A stretch of 64,000 nt of DNA from Lithobates sylvaticus (taxonomy: Eukaryota > Chordata > Amphibia > Anura > Ranidae), in assembly GCA_028564925.1 (NCBI GenBank), contig CM053030.1, positions 402,999,397 to 403,063,396 on the forward strand, in the 5' to 3' direction. Below the pieces are notes generated by a model. That model worked only from the letters and a program-made list of their open reading frames with translations, had not been told where the DNA came from and ran no database searches. Shown one piece after another: positions 34,934 through 46,190 of this stretch (position 1 is its first letter; every line of letters begins with the position of its first letter). Both the position numbers and the translations under genes were made by a program.

Positions 34934-36740
34934 GGTAGTCCTGTGGGTGCTGCTGAGAAGAAAATATAGGAGCTCTGTGTGATGCCACTAACACACTAGA
35001 AGTCCTATAGGTGCTTCTGCAAAGAAAATATAGGAGCTCTGTGTGATGCCACTAACACACTAGAAGTCCTGTGGGTGCTGCTGAGAAGAAAATATAGGAG
35101 CTCTGTGTGATGCCACTAACACACTAGAAGTCCTATGGGTGCTTCTGCAAAGAAAATATAGGAGCTCTGTGTGATGCCACTAACACACTAGAAGTCCTAT
35201 GGGTGCTTCTGCAAAGAAAATATAGGAGCTCTGTGTGATGCCACTAACACACTAGAAGTCCTGTGGGTGCTGCTGAGAAGAATATATAGGAGCTCTGTGT
35301 GATGCCACTAACACACTAGAAGTCCTGTGGGTGCTGCTGAGAAGAAAATATAGGAGCTCTGTGTGATGCCACTAACACACTAGAAGTCCTATGGGTGCTT
35401 CTGCAAAGAAAATATAGGAGCTCTGTGTGATGCCACTAACACACTAGAAGTCCTGTGGGTGCTGCTGAGAAGAAAATATAGGAGCTCTGTGTGATGCCAC
35501 TAACACACTAGAAGTCCTATAGGTGCTTCTGCAAAGAAAATATAGGAGCTCTGTGTGATGCCACTAACACACTAGAAGTCCTGTGGGTGCTGCTGAGAAG
35601 AAAATATAGGAGCTCTGTGTGATGCCACTAACACACTAGAAGTCCTATGGGTGCTTCTGCAAAGAAAATAGAGGAGCTCTGTGTGATGCCACTAATACAC
35701 TAGAAGTCCTGTGGGTACTTCTGCAAAGAAAATAGAGGAGCTCTGTGTGATGCCACTAACACACTAGAAGTCCTGTGGGTGCTTCTGCAAAGAAAATAGA
35801 GGAGCTCTGTGTGATGCCAATAACACACTAGAAGTCCTATGGGTGCTTCTGCAAAGAAAATAGAGGAGCTCTGTGTGATGCCACTAACACACTAGAAGTC
35901 CTGTGGGTGCTTCTGCAAAGAAAATAGAGGAGCTCTGTGTGATGCCACTAACACACTAGAAGTCCTGTGGGTGCTTCTGCAAAGAAAATAGAGGAGCTCT
36001 GTGTGATGCCACTAACACACTAGAAGTCCTGTGGGTGCTTCTGCAAAGAAAATAGAGGAGCTCTGTGTGATGCCACTAACACACTAGAAGTCCTGTGGGT
36101 GCTGCTGAGAAGAATATATAGGAGCTCTGTGTGATGCCACTAACACACTAGAAGTCCTGTGGGTGCTTATGCAAAGAAAATAGAGGAGCTCTGTGTGATG
36201 GGACTAACACACTTCAAGTCCTATAGGTGCTTCTGGGAAGAAAATATTGCTCTGTGTGTGTAATGGGACTAACACACTTCAAGTCCTATAGGTGCTTCTG
36301 GGAAGAAAATATAGCTCTGTGTGTGTAATGGGACTAACACACTTCAAGTCCTATAGGTGCCTCTGGGAACAAAATATAGGAGCTCTGCCTGCCTGCCACG
36401 AACACACTACAAGTCCTATAGGTGCTTCTGGTAACAAAATATAGGAGCTCTGCCTGCCTGCCACTAACACACTACAAGTCCTATAGGTGCTTCTGGTAAC
36501 AAAATATAGGAGCTCTGCCTGCCTGTCACTAACACACTACAAGTCCTATAGGTGCTTCTGGTAACAAAATATAGGAGCTCTGCCTGCCTGCCACTAACAC
36601 ACTACAAGTCCTATAGGTGCTTCTGGTAACAAAATATAGGAGCTCTGCCTGCCTGCCACGAACACACTACAAGTCCTATAGGTGCTTCTGGTAACAAAAT
36701 ATAGGAGCTCTGCCTGCCTGCCACGAGCACACTACAAGCC
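34934..36740. repeat. Tandem array, 64-bp unit, in the hAT element
   Basis: About 28 units carry AGGAGCTCTGTGTGATGCCA and CTAACACACTAGAAGTCCT. Two variants (GTGGGTGCTGCTGAGAAG and ATGGGTGCTTCTGCAAAG) alternate irregularly at the gene-proximal side. The distal units change to ACTACAAGTCCTATAGGTGC and vary slightly in length. The array lies between the transposase start codon and the GC-rich right end of the element. Confidence 0.95.
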
Positions 36741-36898
36741 CCTCTTTGTCAATCAATCTTTGTAACTGAATCTATCTAACTCAATCTCTGCAAGTGAATC
36801 TCTCTCTCTATCTATCTAAATGCAGCAGAGTGTCACAGGAACAGCCTGCTCAATCTGCGCCGGAACAGCATGTGACCGGCGCAGACGGCGTGGCGGCG

Positions 36899-36905
36899 TT
36901 TTATA
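36899..36905 (-). promoter_or_regulatory. Candidate TATA box for the hAT transposase
   Basis: On the minus strand it reads CCCTATAAAACGCCGCC, a TATAAAA in a GC-rich context about 2 kb upstream of the transposase ATG. If used, transcription starts near 36870 and the leader runs through the 64-bp array. Inferred from sequence only. Confidence 0.45.
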
Positions 36906-37158
36906 GGGGGGGGCGTGTACTACAGCCCCTGAGCTGTAATTGGCTACAGGCGTCCTGCCTGTAGCCAATTATGGCTCTTCGAGTTTCCGGGGCTGTGATT
37001 GGCCAAGCATGCGGGGTCACAGTGCATGCTTGGCCAATCATCAGCCAGCAATGCACTGCGTCGGCCGCGCCGGCCGCAATGCATTGCGGGGCCGCTCGCA
37101 TCACACGAACGTGATGCGAGCGGCCAAAATAGTTCTGGGCTCGCCGAGCGAGCGAACG

Positions 37159-37200
37159 CCCGGTGCTCGATGCGAACGTGGGTTCGCATCGAGCACCGGG
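37159..37200. repeat. Subterminal hairpin of the hAT right end
   Basis: CCCGGTGCTCGATGCGAAC (37159-37177) is exactly complementary to 37182-37200 around a 4-base loop, ten bases from the element terminus. The left terminus has a related GTTCGGTTCGAAC palindrome, and the relative ending at 54210 has a similar hairpin. Confidence 0.9.
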
Positions 37201-37210
37201 CCCATCCTTA

Positions 37211-37218
37211 ATGTAAAC
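37211..37218. repeat. hAT target-site duplication, right copy
   Basis: ATGTAAAC, identical to the left copy. Confidence 0.9.
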
Positions 37219-37223
37219 TATAG

Positions 37224-37357
37224 GGTTGATTTACTAAAACTGGAACGTGCAAAATCTGGTGCAGCTCTGCATAGAAACCAATCAGCTTCCAGGTTTTTGT
37301 CAAAGCTTACTTGAACAAGCTGGAGGATGATTGGCTACTATACACAGCTGTACTAAA
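37224..37357. mobile_element. MITE fragment (GGTTGATTTACTAAAACTGG end)
   Basis: It begins with GGTTGATTTACTAAAACTGG and contains AACCAATCAGCTTCC, blocks I associate with a common frog short repeat. The expected inverted right end (AGTAAATCAACC) is not present, so it is truncated. Family recall is from memory and should be treated with caution. Confidence 0.45.
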
Positions 37358-38441
37358 TTTCTATTGATTTATGAATGGATAACTCTTATCTTTTTTATGG
37401 TGGCGTCCTATTGCCAGTCCAAACTGCTCTCCACCAGGCTGCAGGGTACAGAGAAGGAGCACAGCTCACTGTGTGAGAGCAGAGATCTCTCACTGGACTG
37501 TCCGACATGCCCCCTGCTAAGTCAGACTGCTATGTAACACAATTTCAGCACTATGGAGAGCTCCTGATGGCACATTCAATTGCAGGTTAAAAAAATATTT
37601 GTTTACATCTGTAATGCAAGTCGTATTTGACAGCTGTTCACTGGCTAGTGAATTCACACTTGCCTGGTGCACATTTATAATACTATAAATAGTGTCAGCC
37701 TGACTGTGAATAATGTTAAAACTCACTTGGGAAAATTGCAGTAAAAGAGACACTGAGCACATTTCCTTAATAAATAGACCCCATAGTTTTATTGTAGCCT
37801 CTGTTTAAATATTTGTATTTTTTTTTAGCAGAAATTTTAATTAGGCTTTAAGTTACTTAGTAAATTAGAAACGGCGGCAGTTTTTTTTTCTGCTTTTCAG
37901 GCTCCAGAGAAATTGCTCTTCTTTTCCTGCCCTGCTGATAACCTTTTACCAGACAGTGAACTGACAGGCTCTGAACATTTGAGAAAGCCCATTGGGTGCT
38001 TCGCCTGAGGTGGGCGGTGACGTAATCAAGCTGGGACTAGGTGGAGCTGTGTATGCAAGAGGATTGTATTGTGAAATGTCAGTTTTTTACTTCTGAAATG
38101 TGAGTGGATTTGTATATGGAAATAAATACTTTTTACTAGCAATTTGCACTATGGTTCTTTCCTCTTGCCTCCTATATGATTGACACCATGCTGAGAGCTG
38201 CTGAGAGCTATGGATTTGGAGTATACAGCCAGTGGGAGCGGTGCCACTTATAATACTGCAATGCGCATATAAACCTCCTTAAATAAGTGAGGTCCATTCA
38301 AGCAAGTGAGAAGACACCCATAGGTGGGGTGAAGGGCACTGTGGTGATCAGAGGCCATTACTGAAGAGCTTTTGGTGTATGGGACTGCACACTTGTTGTC
38401 ACAGACATTGAATCATGTATTTAGGGACTCACGTCCATATA

Positions 38442-38477
<36 letters not shown>

Positions 38478-39049
38478 AAAGAAAAGATGGACTCACGTAA
38501 ATTTCTATATTATATATAGATGATTTTTACACTGTTTTAGGGTATTTATTTATGCACTATAATTTGAATGCACTTTATTGTATGAGAGCGCTGCACCTTT
38601 TTTGTGACTATATAGATTCATTCCCTTTTGTACAGGTGGTTGGATGCATAGTGGTGTAAGCTGCCTCCTATAGCATATAGAGTTGGGTAATAGGTGGTTT
38701 ATACACAGGGATAGCGTGGAAAGTTTTTTCACATTTATAAATAAACTGCTAGTCCCATCTTCCACGACAGCAGATGATTTTTAGTTTTCAAAAGACTCTG
38801 AGTGCACCGATCAGTGTGCTTGTAGTCCATTCACTTTTCCTCCAGTTTTCTAACTGAAAACCCCTGGGAGAGTGAGCAGGAGCCTTACATTCATTGATTA
38901 CGAATGCAATGCTTTGCAGGCTCCTGTAAGAAAAAAAATTAATGCATATTTATTTTTTCTGCAAAAACATGTGCAATTATTATGTTTCCCTAAAGGTGAA
39001 CTTATCCCATAACACTCAATAAAAATGTTATAAAAAGATCAATGAAGGC
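37358..39049. other. Non-coding stretch with TA microsatellite
   Basis: An AT microsatellite occupies about 38437-38476. A short direct repeat, GGACTCACGT, flanks it. The segment around 38570-38640 has the look of a retroposed tail (GAGCGCTGCACCTTTTT). No gene is visible. Confidence 0.4.
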
Positions 39050-40570
39050 TTCATCAGTGCTGGGATACAGCGTGGCCGTTATCCCGGCAATCGTGTCACG
39101 GAGCCGCAGAACGGCATTTCCCTGTTCTGGCTTGTGTCATGACAGAGATCACTGCTCTCTGTCATCGAGAGCAGCGATCACTGTCAGTTGAGTTGAAGCC
39201 CATCCCCCCCACAGTTAGAATCCCTCCCTAGGACACACTTAGCCCCTTCATTGCCGCCTAGTGGTTAACCCCTTCCCTGCCAGTGTCATTTACACAGTAA
39301 TCAGTGCATTTTTATAGCACTGATCGCTGTATAAATGACAATGGTCCCAAAATAGTGTGAAAAGTGTCCGATGTGTCCGCCATAATGTCGCAGTCCCAAT
39401 GAAAATCGCAGATCGTTGCGATTACTAATAAAAAGAAATAATAATAAAAATGCCATAAAAATATGCCCTATTTTGTAGACGCTATAACTTTTGCGCAAAC
39501 CAATCAATATATAGTGTAATGTGTCCTTCGCGCCGCTAAATAATCATATACTAATTGATCACTACAAGTGCTAGAGTGCAAATGCTAATTATAGTGAATA
39601 CAATAAAGGTGTTTAAAAATACTGTGATGAATATCAAAAAACATAAATAAATAAATACAATCCTGTGTTATAAAAGTTGCTACCTGCTGCAGAATCTAAC
39701 ATGTGCACCAACACACTTAAATGTAATTAGAAAGTAAAAGTGACTCAGCGCATAGTATATATATAACATCAAGTGTTCATGATGGATCAATCATAAAAAT
39801 GATAAAAAGCAAAGTGAAAAATTAGTGGATAAATACGTAAAAAACAAAAGGCTAGAATGCACCAAAAAAATGTGTCCAAGAAAAAAGTGTCCAAGTAAGA
39901 TAATTAATCCGTGCTAGGAATGCCGGTATAGATAAATGAAATGGGGCTCCGGTGCTTATCTTCTAGTCTCTATTTGTGTAACACAAAAGCAGATGAAAGA
40001 CTGCCACACATATCCTCAAATAGGCTCACAGGCCTCTCACCTCCAGATTTCTTTTCTTATTGCAAATCGCCACTTTCTTTTACTGCTGGTTAAACTGCTC
40101 CACGCACTGGACTGCGTCCTTTGGATGCCCCGGTCAGTTGGTCCAATCCGCTAAAACAACACTCAGTTGTAGTTCTATTCCCAAGAAATCGCCTCACGGA
40201 AGAGTCACTTAGAATTCCCGCGCTGACGTCACTTCCGCCTCAATATATGCTTATTGCAATTTTTTTACCAAAAGTATGTAGAAGAATACATATCGGCCTA
40301 AACTGAGGAAAAAAATAGTTTTTTTATATATTTTTGGGGGTATTTATTATAGCAAAAAGTAAAAAATATTGAGTTTTTTTTCAAAATTTTAACCGCAGAG
40401 GTGATCAAATAACACCGAAAGAAAGCTCTATTTGTGGGAAAAAAAGGACGTCAATTTTGTTTGAGTGCAACGTCGCACGACTCGCAATTGTCAGTTAAAG
40501 CTACGCAGTGCCAAACCGCAAAAAGTGCTCCGGTTCAGGAAGCGGGTAAAATCTTCTGGGGCTGAAGCGG
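39050..40570. mobile_element. piggyBac-like MITE, interrupted, left end unresolved
   Basis: Shares with 26128 and 62466 the blocks TTAACCCCTTCCCTGCCAGT, AAGTGTCCGATGTGTCCGCC, TATTTTGTAGACGCTATAAC and GTCGCACGAC. It ends GCTGAAGCGG next to TTAA (40571-40574). A 728-bp insert interrupts it at 39512. The left terminus is not recognisable, so the start is approximate. Confidence 0.75.
39512..40239. mobile_element. Unclassified insert with TCAATATA duplication
   Basis: TCAATATA occurs at 39504-39511 and 40240-40247. Removing the insert restores the AATCAATATA...GCTTATTG sequence of other family copies. The 728-bp insert starts TAGTGTAATG and ends GACGTCACTTCCGCC. It lacks clear inverted ends, so an 8-bp hAT duplication or a short retroposon duplication are both possible. 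Confidence 0.65.
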
Positions 40571-40574
40571 TTAA

Positions 40575-41328
40575 TGTAATAAATAACCTTTAATAAGTAC
40601 ATTGTAAACACTACCAAGTCACAAGTTGCTTGAAATGTAAACATAAAATATTGTTATATATGAATATGCCTTATTCTATAAAAAGCTTAAAGTTAAAAGT
40701 TTATATACAGTATTTATAGATCTATGTAAGTAACAATTTAATATTTTTATGTTATATCTTGGTCTTTAACTTAATTCCATATTATTACATATCTTTTTTG
40801 ACGCTAAGCTTTTGGAATCAATGATAAAGTTTGTATATACCCTTTCTAAAAACAAACTAGTGCATGATGTTAAAATGCAAAGCACCAGTTGTTAACAAGT
40901 GGGTTGCTAGTCTGGAATGTCCAAGCTAAGTAAAAAAATAGAGATGTCTTGCCACTTTTCAGCCCATCCTTTGAGAATAAAGAATAAGGAGTAAGTGCGT
41001 CCCTCCTGGGCCTCCCCTTACGACTTTAAAAGCAAAATATTGATTTTGAGTTACCCTTCTTCAAGTCTCCTATCCCTTGAAGGTTTGTAATCCATTTATA
41101 AAGAAACAGGAAATCACTGGTAAAACTGTGGCATGTCCATGTAACTTTCCTGCCCCTAGATCATGGTCCATTGACACCTTACTGGTTTCCAAGCAACTGT
41201 AACCATTTGTGATGTTACTGTTTCATGTCCACTGTTCCCAAAATACCTAAAGTGGATGCATTGATTTTAGATTGGGAAAATTCCTAACATTACTGCTAAA
41301 TGAACACCATACATTTCCTATAATTTAA
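40575..41328. other. Non-coding stretch, nothing recognised
   Basis: AT-rich sequence without repeat ends or a protein-like frame. Confidence 0.4.
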
Positions 41329-42252
41329 TCTTTGTTAGTTTGTTAATGTTCAAAAGAAAATAAAGTTATTAGATATAAAATACACCCTATTGCAGCTAAC
41401 CTGTTAAAGGTTAATCTTTGTAATTTTGTTAATGTTAAAAAAAAAAAAACGAAATTAAATTCACTTTCATAAAGAGTCTGTGTTACATATAGTTACTTAC
41501 ATAGTTGGTAAGGTTGAATAATGAAACAGAACCATTCAGTTCAACCTGTTGATATTGTACTGTATATATTGAATGTTGTAGGAATCAGATTTATAGACCT
41601 AATATCTACCTAATGGCTGCCCACTGCAGATATACTGCGGCAGGGCGACTGCTCTACTAGGTACTAGGTATGTTATCTGACACTTCAGGGTCTGGGGCAC
41701 ACGTAGGAACCGTTGGCGACCCGCTCCCGCTGTGATTATACACAGCGGGAGCCCAGCGGCAGGTACCGCAGACTCGATGTTTGCCGGGGATCTTTGTTAG
41801 TTTGTTAATGTTCAAAAGAAAATAAAGTTATTAGATATAAAATACACCCTATTGCAGCTAACCTGTTAAAGGTTAATCTTTGTAATTTTGTTAATGTTAA
41901 AAAAAAAAAACGAAATTAAATTCACTTTCATAAAGAGTCTGTGTTACATATAGTTACTTACATAGTTGGTAAGGTTGAATAATGAAACAGAACCATTCAG
42001 TTCAACCTGTTGATATTGTACTGTATATATTGAATGTTGTAGGAATCAGATTTATAGACCTAATATCTACCTAATGGCTGCCCACTGCAGATATACTGCG
42101 GCAGGGCGACTGCTCTGCTAGGTACTAGGTATGTTATCTGACACTTCAGGGTCTGGGGCACACGTAGGAACCGTTGGCGACCCGCTCCCGCTGTGATTAT
42201 ACACAGCGGGAGCCCAGCGGCAGGTACCGCAGACTCGATGTTTGCCGGGACC
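41329..42252. repeat. Tandem duplication, two 462-bp units
   Basis: 41329-41790 is repeated at 41791-42252. By eye the differences are few: an A-run length change and one A/G difference (CTCTACTAGG against CTCTGCTAGG). Each unit contains TTACTTACATAGTTGGTAAG, a short block recalled as common in frog genomes, and the GC-rich left part of a piggyBac-like MITE (CGCTCCCGCTGTG palindrome). The near-identity implies recent duplication or an assembly duplication. Confidence 0.93.
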
Positions 42253-42985
42253 TGTTGATTACACAGGACACAGGCAGAACGACAATCTGTAAACAAGGCA
42301 GATTGCGTTCTGTCAGAAGGAAAGGCATTGATCCTGTGTTTCTGCAAAACAGGAACACGGATCTTTGCCTTCTCCTAGTCAAAGCACCTCCCCCACAGTG
42401 AGTAAGCACCACATAGGCACACAGTTAACCCTTTGATTGCCCCTTATGTTAACCCCTTCCCAGCCAGTGTCATTAGTACAGTGACATATTTGGCATATTT
42501 TTTAGCACTGATCACTTTTAGTGTCACTAGTCCCCAAAAGTGTTAGTTATGTGTCCGATTTGTCTGATGCATTATCGCGGTCCCGCTATAAGTCGCTGAT
42601 CGCCACCATTACTAGTAAAAAATAAATAAATAAAAATATCCCATAGTTTGTAGATGCTATAAATTTTGCACAAATCAACCAATATATTAGCTTATTGGGA
42701 TTTTTTTTCCAAAAATAAGCAGCAGAATACATATTGGCCTAAACTGATGAAGAAATTCGATTTTTGACATTTTTTTAATTGGGTATAATTTATAGCAGAA
42801 AGTAAAAAATACTGCAAAAAAATAAAAATCGCAGAGGTGATCAAATACCACCAAAAGGACGCTCTAATTGTGGGAAAAAAAAGAATAAAAATGTTATTTG
42901 GGTACAGTGTCGCACAACCATGCAATTGTCAGTTAAAGTAATGCAGTGCCATATCGCAAAAAATGGCCTGGTCATGAAGTGAGGT
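42253..42985. mobile_element. Degenerate piggyBac-like MITE copy
   Basis: Family blocks include AACCCTTTGATTGCCCC, TTAACCCCTTCCCAGCCAG, GTGTCCGATTTGTCTGATGC and GTCGCACAACC. It ends GTCATGAAGTGAGGTAAACC, a decayed GAAGTGGTTAA terminus. Its left part lies in, and is duplicated by, the 462-bp tandem repeat. Confidence 0.65.
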
Positions 42986-43321
42986 AAACCTTCCGGAGGT
43001 CAAGTGAATATACATCCTATTACAGTTTATCCTAGCCAAATCTCACTTTCTGAAATACCCATTCTGGTACTGATATTGGGCCTAAAAGCTAACTTGAAGT
43101 ATAACTTCACATCTACACCAACAACTTGCTTAAAATCATTGTAAAGTCTATTTTTTAAATTAAAATAATAAACATGTTATACTTACCTGCTTAAGTGTTA
43201 TACTTACCTACATAAGTGTTGGGGGGGTGGACAAGTGGTAACTTTTTTTTTACCTTAATGCAAGGAATGTCTAGCTTGTTGTATAAAAAACAATTCTCCA
43301 TTACTTCCTGGACATACCTTA
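42986..43321. other. Repeat fragments
   Basis: It contains a short tandem duplication of AAGTGTTATACTTACCT (about 43180-43220) and a poly-T/TTACCTTAATGCA block also seen in the 10630 repeat. Confidence 0.45.
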
Positions 43322-43838
43322 TGTCACGTACTTAAAGGGAGACTGCATTGACGAGGTCGGCCTCTCTGGTATCTCCAGCCCAGGTCCCGCTGAGGGTGGA
43401 ACAGAAGGAGCCAAGGGCCAGGAGGAACACGAGTGCCTGTAGGGAAAGACCCGGAGAGCTGTTGCAGGAAGTCGCAGCTAGTCGCAGGACTGTAGTTGCA
43501 GAAGTGCTGAGCCCAACAGGACACTGGAGCGAGGTCACAAAGGAAGCCGGGTTCATTAACAGGCGGGCAGCGAGGTACCCGGACAACAGGCAAAGGCAAG
43601 ATCAGATGAGAGAAGCGAGGGATCAGGAGCCAGGGATCAGGTAAACACAGTCCAGAAGCTAGGTCAGTGGAGAGAAAAAAAGTCAGAGATTAGAAAAGCA
43701 GGATCCAGAAGCAGGGTCAAACAGGAGCCAAGGTCAGCAACGGGTATCCAGACAAGAGATCGCAAGTTCAGGGTATCAGGAACACAGCTGAAAGACCATA
43801 GCACCGTTCAGGAGTCAGGGCACCCTTTAAATAGATCA
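43322..43838 (-). mobile_element. Truncated Gypsy-type LTR (fossil), minus strand
   Basis: Read on the minus strand it begins near a CTATTTAAAGGG TATA-like box, runs through a long pyrimidine-rich region of CCTGAC/CTTGG words like that of the LTR at 55532, and ends GTACGTGACA. No primer site or internal region follows, so it is a solo remnant lacking most of U3. Family by resemblance to the whole element in this window. Confidence 0.6.
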
Positions 43839-44309
43839 TCTGTGAAAAATATTGAAAATAAGTAACAAAGTGAATAAAAATGTTAAATGGTAACAAGTTA
43901 ATGATATCTTGAGTAATCCAAAAAGAACCTGCAGTAAATCAATCACCTAAAAACAATTCAAAGTAAATAGTTTTCTGTGCATAACCAAATAAAGTCCGGA
44001 TAAATTAGTGACAGCAGAGATTGAAGTGACTGTTGTGTTCAGGAAATCCCACCACCATCCGAAATGCTTGCTTACCAGCTTTCAAAGATTATGGAACATG
44101 TGGCTATTGCCCAGCCAGGGCCTTTTCCTCACAGCTGATACCACGGATTCCGTTGTCCTTTATGGAGAGATGTCATCAAGGACTGCTGGGCTAAAGGCTC
44201 CGGTCAGTGATTACAGCTATAATCAGCTTCTTCAATGGCTCATACAGGGCATAGCAGGGGCTCATACATGGAACATAAAAAATGCCGAGAAGGGTTCATA
44301 GATAAAACC
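43839..44309. other. Non-coding stretch, nothing recognised
   Basis: No structure was identified. Confidence 0.35.
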
Positions 44310-44600
44310 CGCTTGGGCAATTTTATTGTAAATTATAGCACTTACATCTGTGCATAAGTAAAAAAACTGGTTTAAAAATATGCGGCCGGCCGGCCGGCTG
44401 CAGTACTAAACGCCCATACCTAGTAGCGGGACGTTTCGCTCGCGGTGACGTCAGCACATCGCTCCTCCTACGACGTTCCGTCACAACATGGGCGTATTCA
44501 CGTGCCCCCATGAATATGTCCATGTTGTGACGGAACGTCGTAGGAGGAGCGACAGAATGCACATAAAATGATTAGAAGGTGGTATAGTAATGAGGGAAAT
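44310..44600. repeat. CpG-rich repeat with 32-bp-arm hairpin
   Basis: CGCTCCTCCTACGACGTTCC at 44460 starts an arm (to 44491) that is exactly complementary to 44520-44551 around a 28-base loop. A (GGCC)n-like run lies at 44381-44399. A GACGTCA box precedes the hairpin. Probably the body of an unclassified interspersed repeat. Confidence 0.6.
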
Positions 44601-45129
44601 GGGGTCCAGAGTGATGAACACGCCCTATCAGGCCCTTTTCTGCGATGCAGCAAGGCAGTGCATTCTGGGATTTAAAGCTTCCTGGATGTCACGTGATCTA
44701 TAGGAAATGATGGAAGCAAACACTTAACCACTTCCCGACCGCCCCCTGTATATTTACGTCGGCAGAATGGCACGTACAGGCAGAATCACGTACCTGTACG
44801 TGACATTCTTCCGGCGGTTGGGGGGTCCGATCGGACCCCCCTCCGCCGGCGGGGACGGTCGGGATCGCTTCAGGAGCGATCCGGGACGAGGGGACGGCCA
44901 GTGGTTTCTGGCCACCCCCTCGCGATCGCTCCTGGCCAATGAGAAACTTCCCCTTCCTGTCTATTGTATAGACAGGAAGGCGGAAGTGATGTCACGCTCG
45001 GTGCGCCGGTCTATGTGACCGGAGACGCCGAGCGGCGAACATGTACAGGTTAGTGCACAACACTACACTGACACCAGTACAGTTAGGCACATATTCCACC
45101 CCCCTGTCACCCCCTGATCACCCCCCAGA

Positions 45130-46190
45130 TCACCCCCTCCCCCCCCAGTCACAGTGTCACTAATTGCAGTGATCATTTATTTACTGATCACTGCATTTAG
45201 TGTCAGTGTGACTGTAATAACTGTCAGGGCAGTTAGTTTTAGGTCCTAGGTAGCCCCCTACCCCCCCCCCCTAATAAAGGTTTAACCCCTTGATTGCCCC
45301 CCAGGTAACCCTTTCACCCCCTTTTGCCAGTGTCACTAAGCGATCGTTTTTCTGATCGCTGTGTTAGTGTCACTGCTGTCGCTAGGTAACCATTTTTTTT
45401 TTTTAGGTAACCGCCATGTTTATATAGGTTCATAAATAGGTTTATAGGTCAGGTACCCCCATATTACAACCTAAATAAAGGTTTTAACCCCCTGATTGCC
45501 CCTAGAGTTAACCCTTTCACCAGTGATCACTGTATAACTGTCACTGGTGACGCTGGTTAGCCAGTTAGTTATTTCGTTATTTAGGTTCCCCGTCAGGTTT
45601 TTATATAGCGTCAGGTACCCCCATATATTACCTAATAAAGGTTTTAACCCCCTGATTGCCCTAGTTAACCCTTTCACCCCCATTTGCCAGTGTCACTAAG
45701 CGATCGTTTTTCTGATCGCTGCATTAGTGTCGCTAGGTAACCATTTTTTTTTTTTAGGTAACCGCCATGTTTATATAGGTTCATAAATAGGTTTATAGGT
45801 CAGGTACCCCCATATTACAACCTAAATAAAGGTTTTAACCCCCTGATTGCCCCTAGAGTTAACCCTTTCACCAGTGATCACTGTATAACTGTCACTGGTG
45901 ACGCTGGTTAGCCAGTTAGTTATTTCGTTATTTAGGTTCCCCGTCAGGTTTTTATATAGCGTCAGGTACCCCCATATATTACCTAATAAAGGTTTAACCC
46001 CCTGATTGCCCCTAGTTAACCCTTTCACCCCCTTTTGCCAGTGTCACTAAGCGATCGTTTTTCTGATCGCTGCATTAGTGTCGCTAGGTAACCAGTTTTT
46101 TTTTGTATTACTGTTACGGGTGACGCTGGTTAGTTAGCTTGTTTTTTATACTGTCAGGGCACCCGCCATTTATTACCCAATAACGGTTTA
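45130..46190. repeat. 351-bp tandem units in the large TTAA element
   Basis: CCTGATTGCCCCTAGAGTTA recurs at 45491 and 45842, 351 bp apart, with a less complete unit on each side. Each unit contains GTGTCACTAAGCGATCG, CTGATCGCTG and GTAACCGCCATGTTTATATA. Confidence 0.85.

Larger units (their letters stand above)
29749..37210 (-). mobile_element. hAT transposon, Ac-like, 7.46 kb, looks whole
   Basis: The left end starts TAGGGATGAGCC; the right end read on the other strand starts TAAGGATGGGCC, close to the TAGGGATGAAA termini of Ac. Both borders carry ATGTAAAC. In order from the left: terminal GTTCG-rich hairpin zone, AT-rich zone, an array of about 147-bp units, the transposase gene on the minus strand, an array of 64-bp units, a GC-rich zone with a TATA box, and a terminal hairpin. 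Coding frame, both ends and target duplication are all in place, so it may be autonomous and recent; activity is inference. Confidence 0.93.

Noticed and set aside
34934-36740. CRISPR-like look of a regular 64-bp periodic array
   Set aside because: Whole units repeat head to tail with no unique spacers, and the context is a vertebrate transposon.
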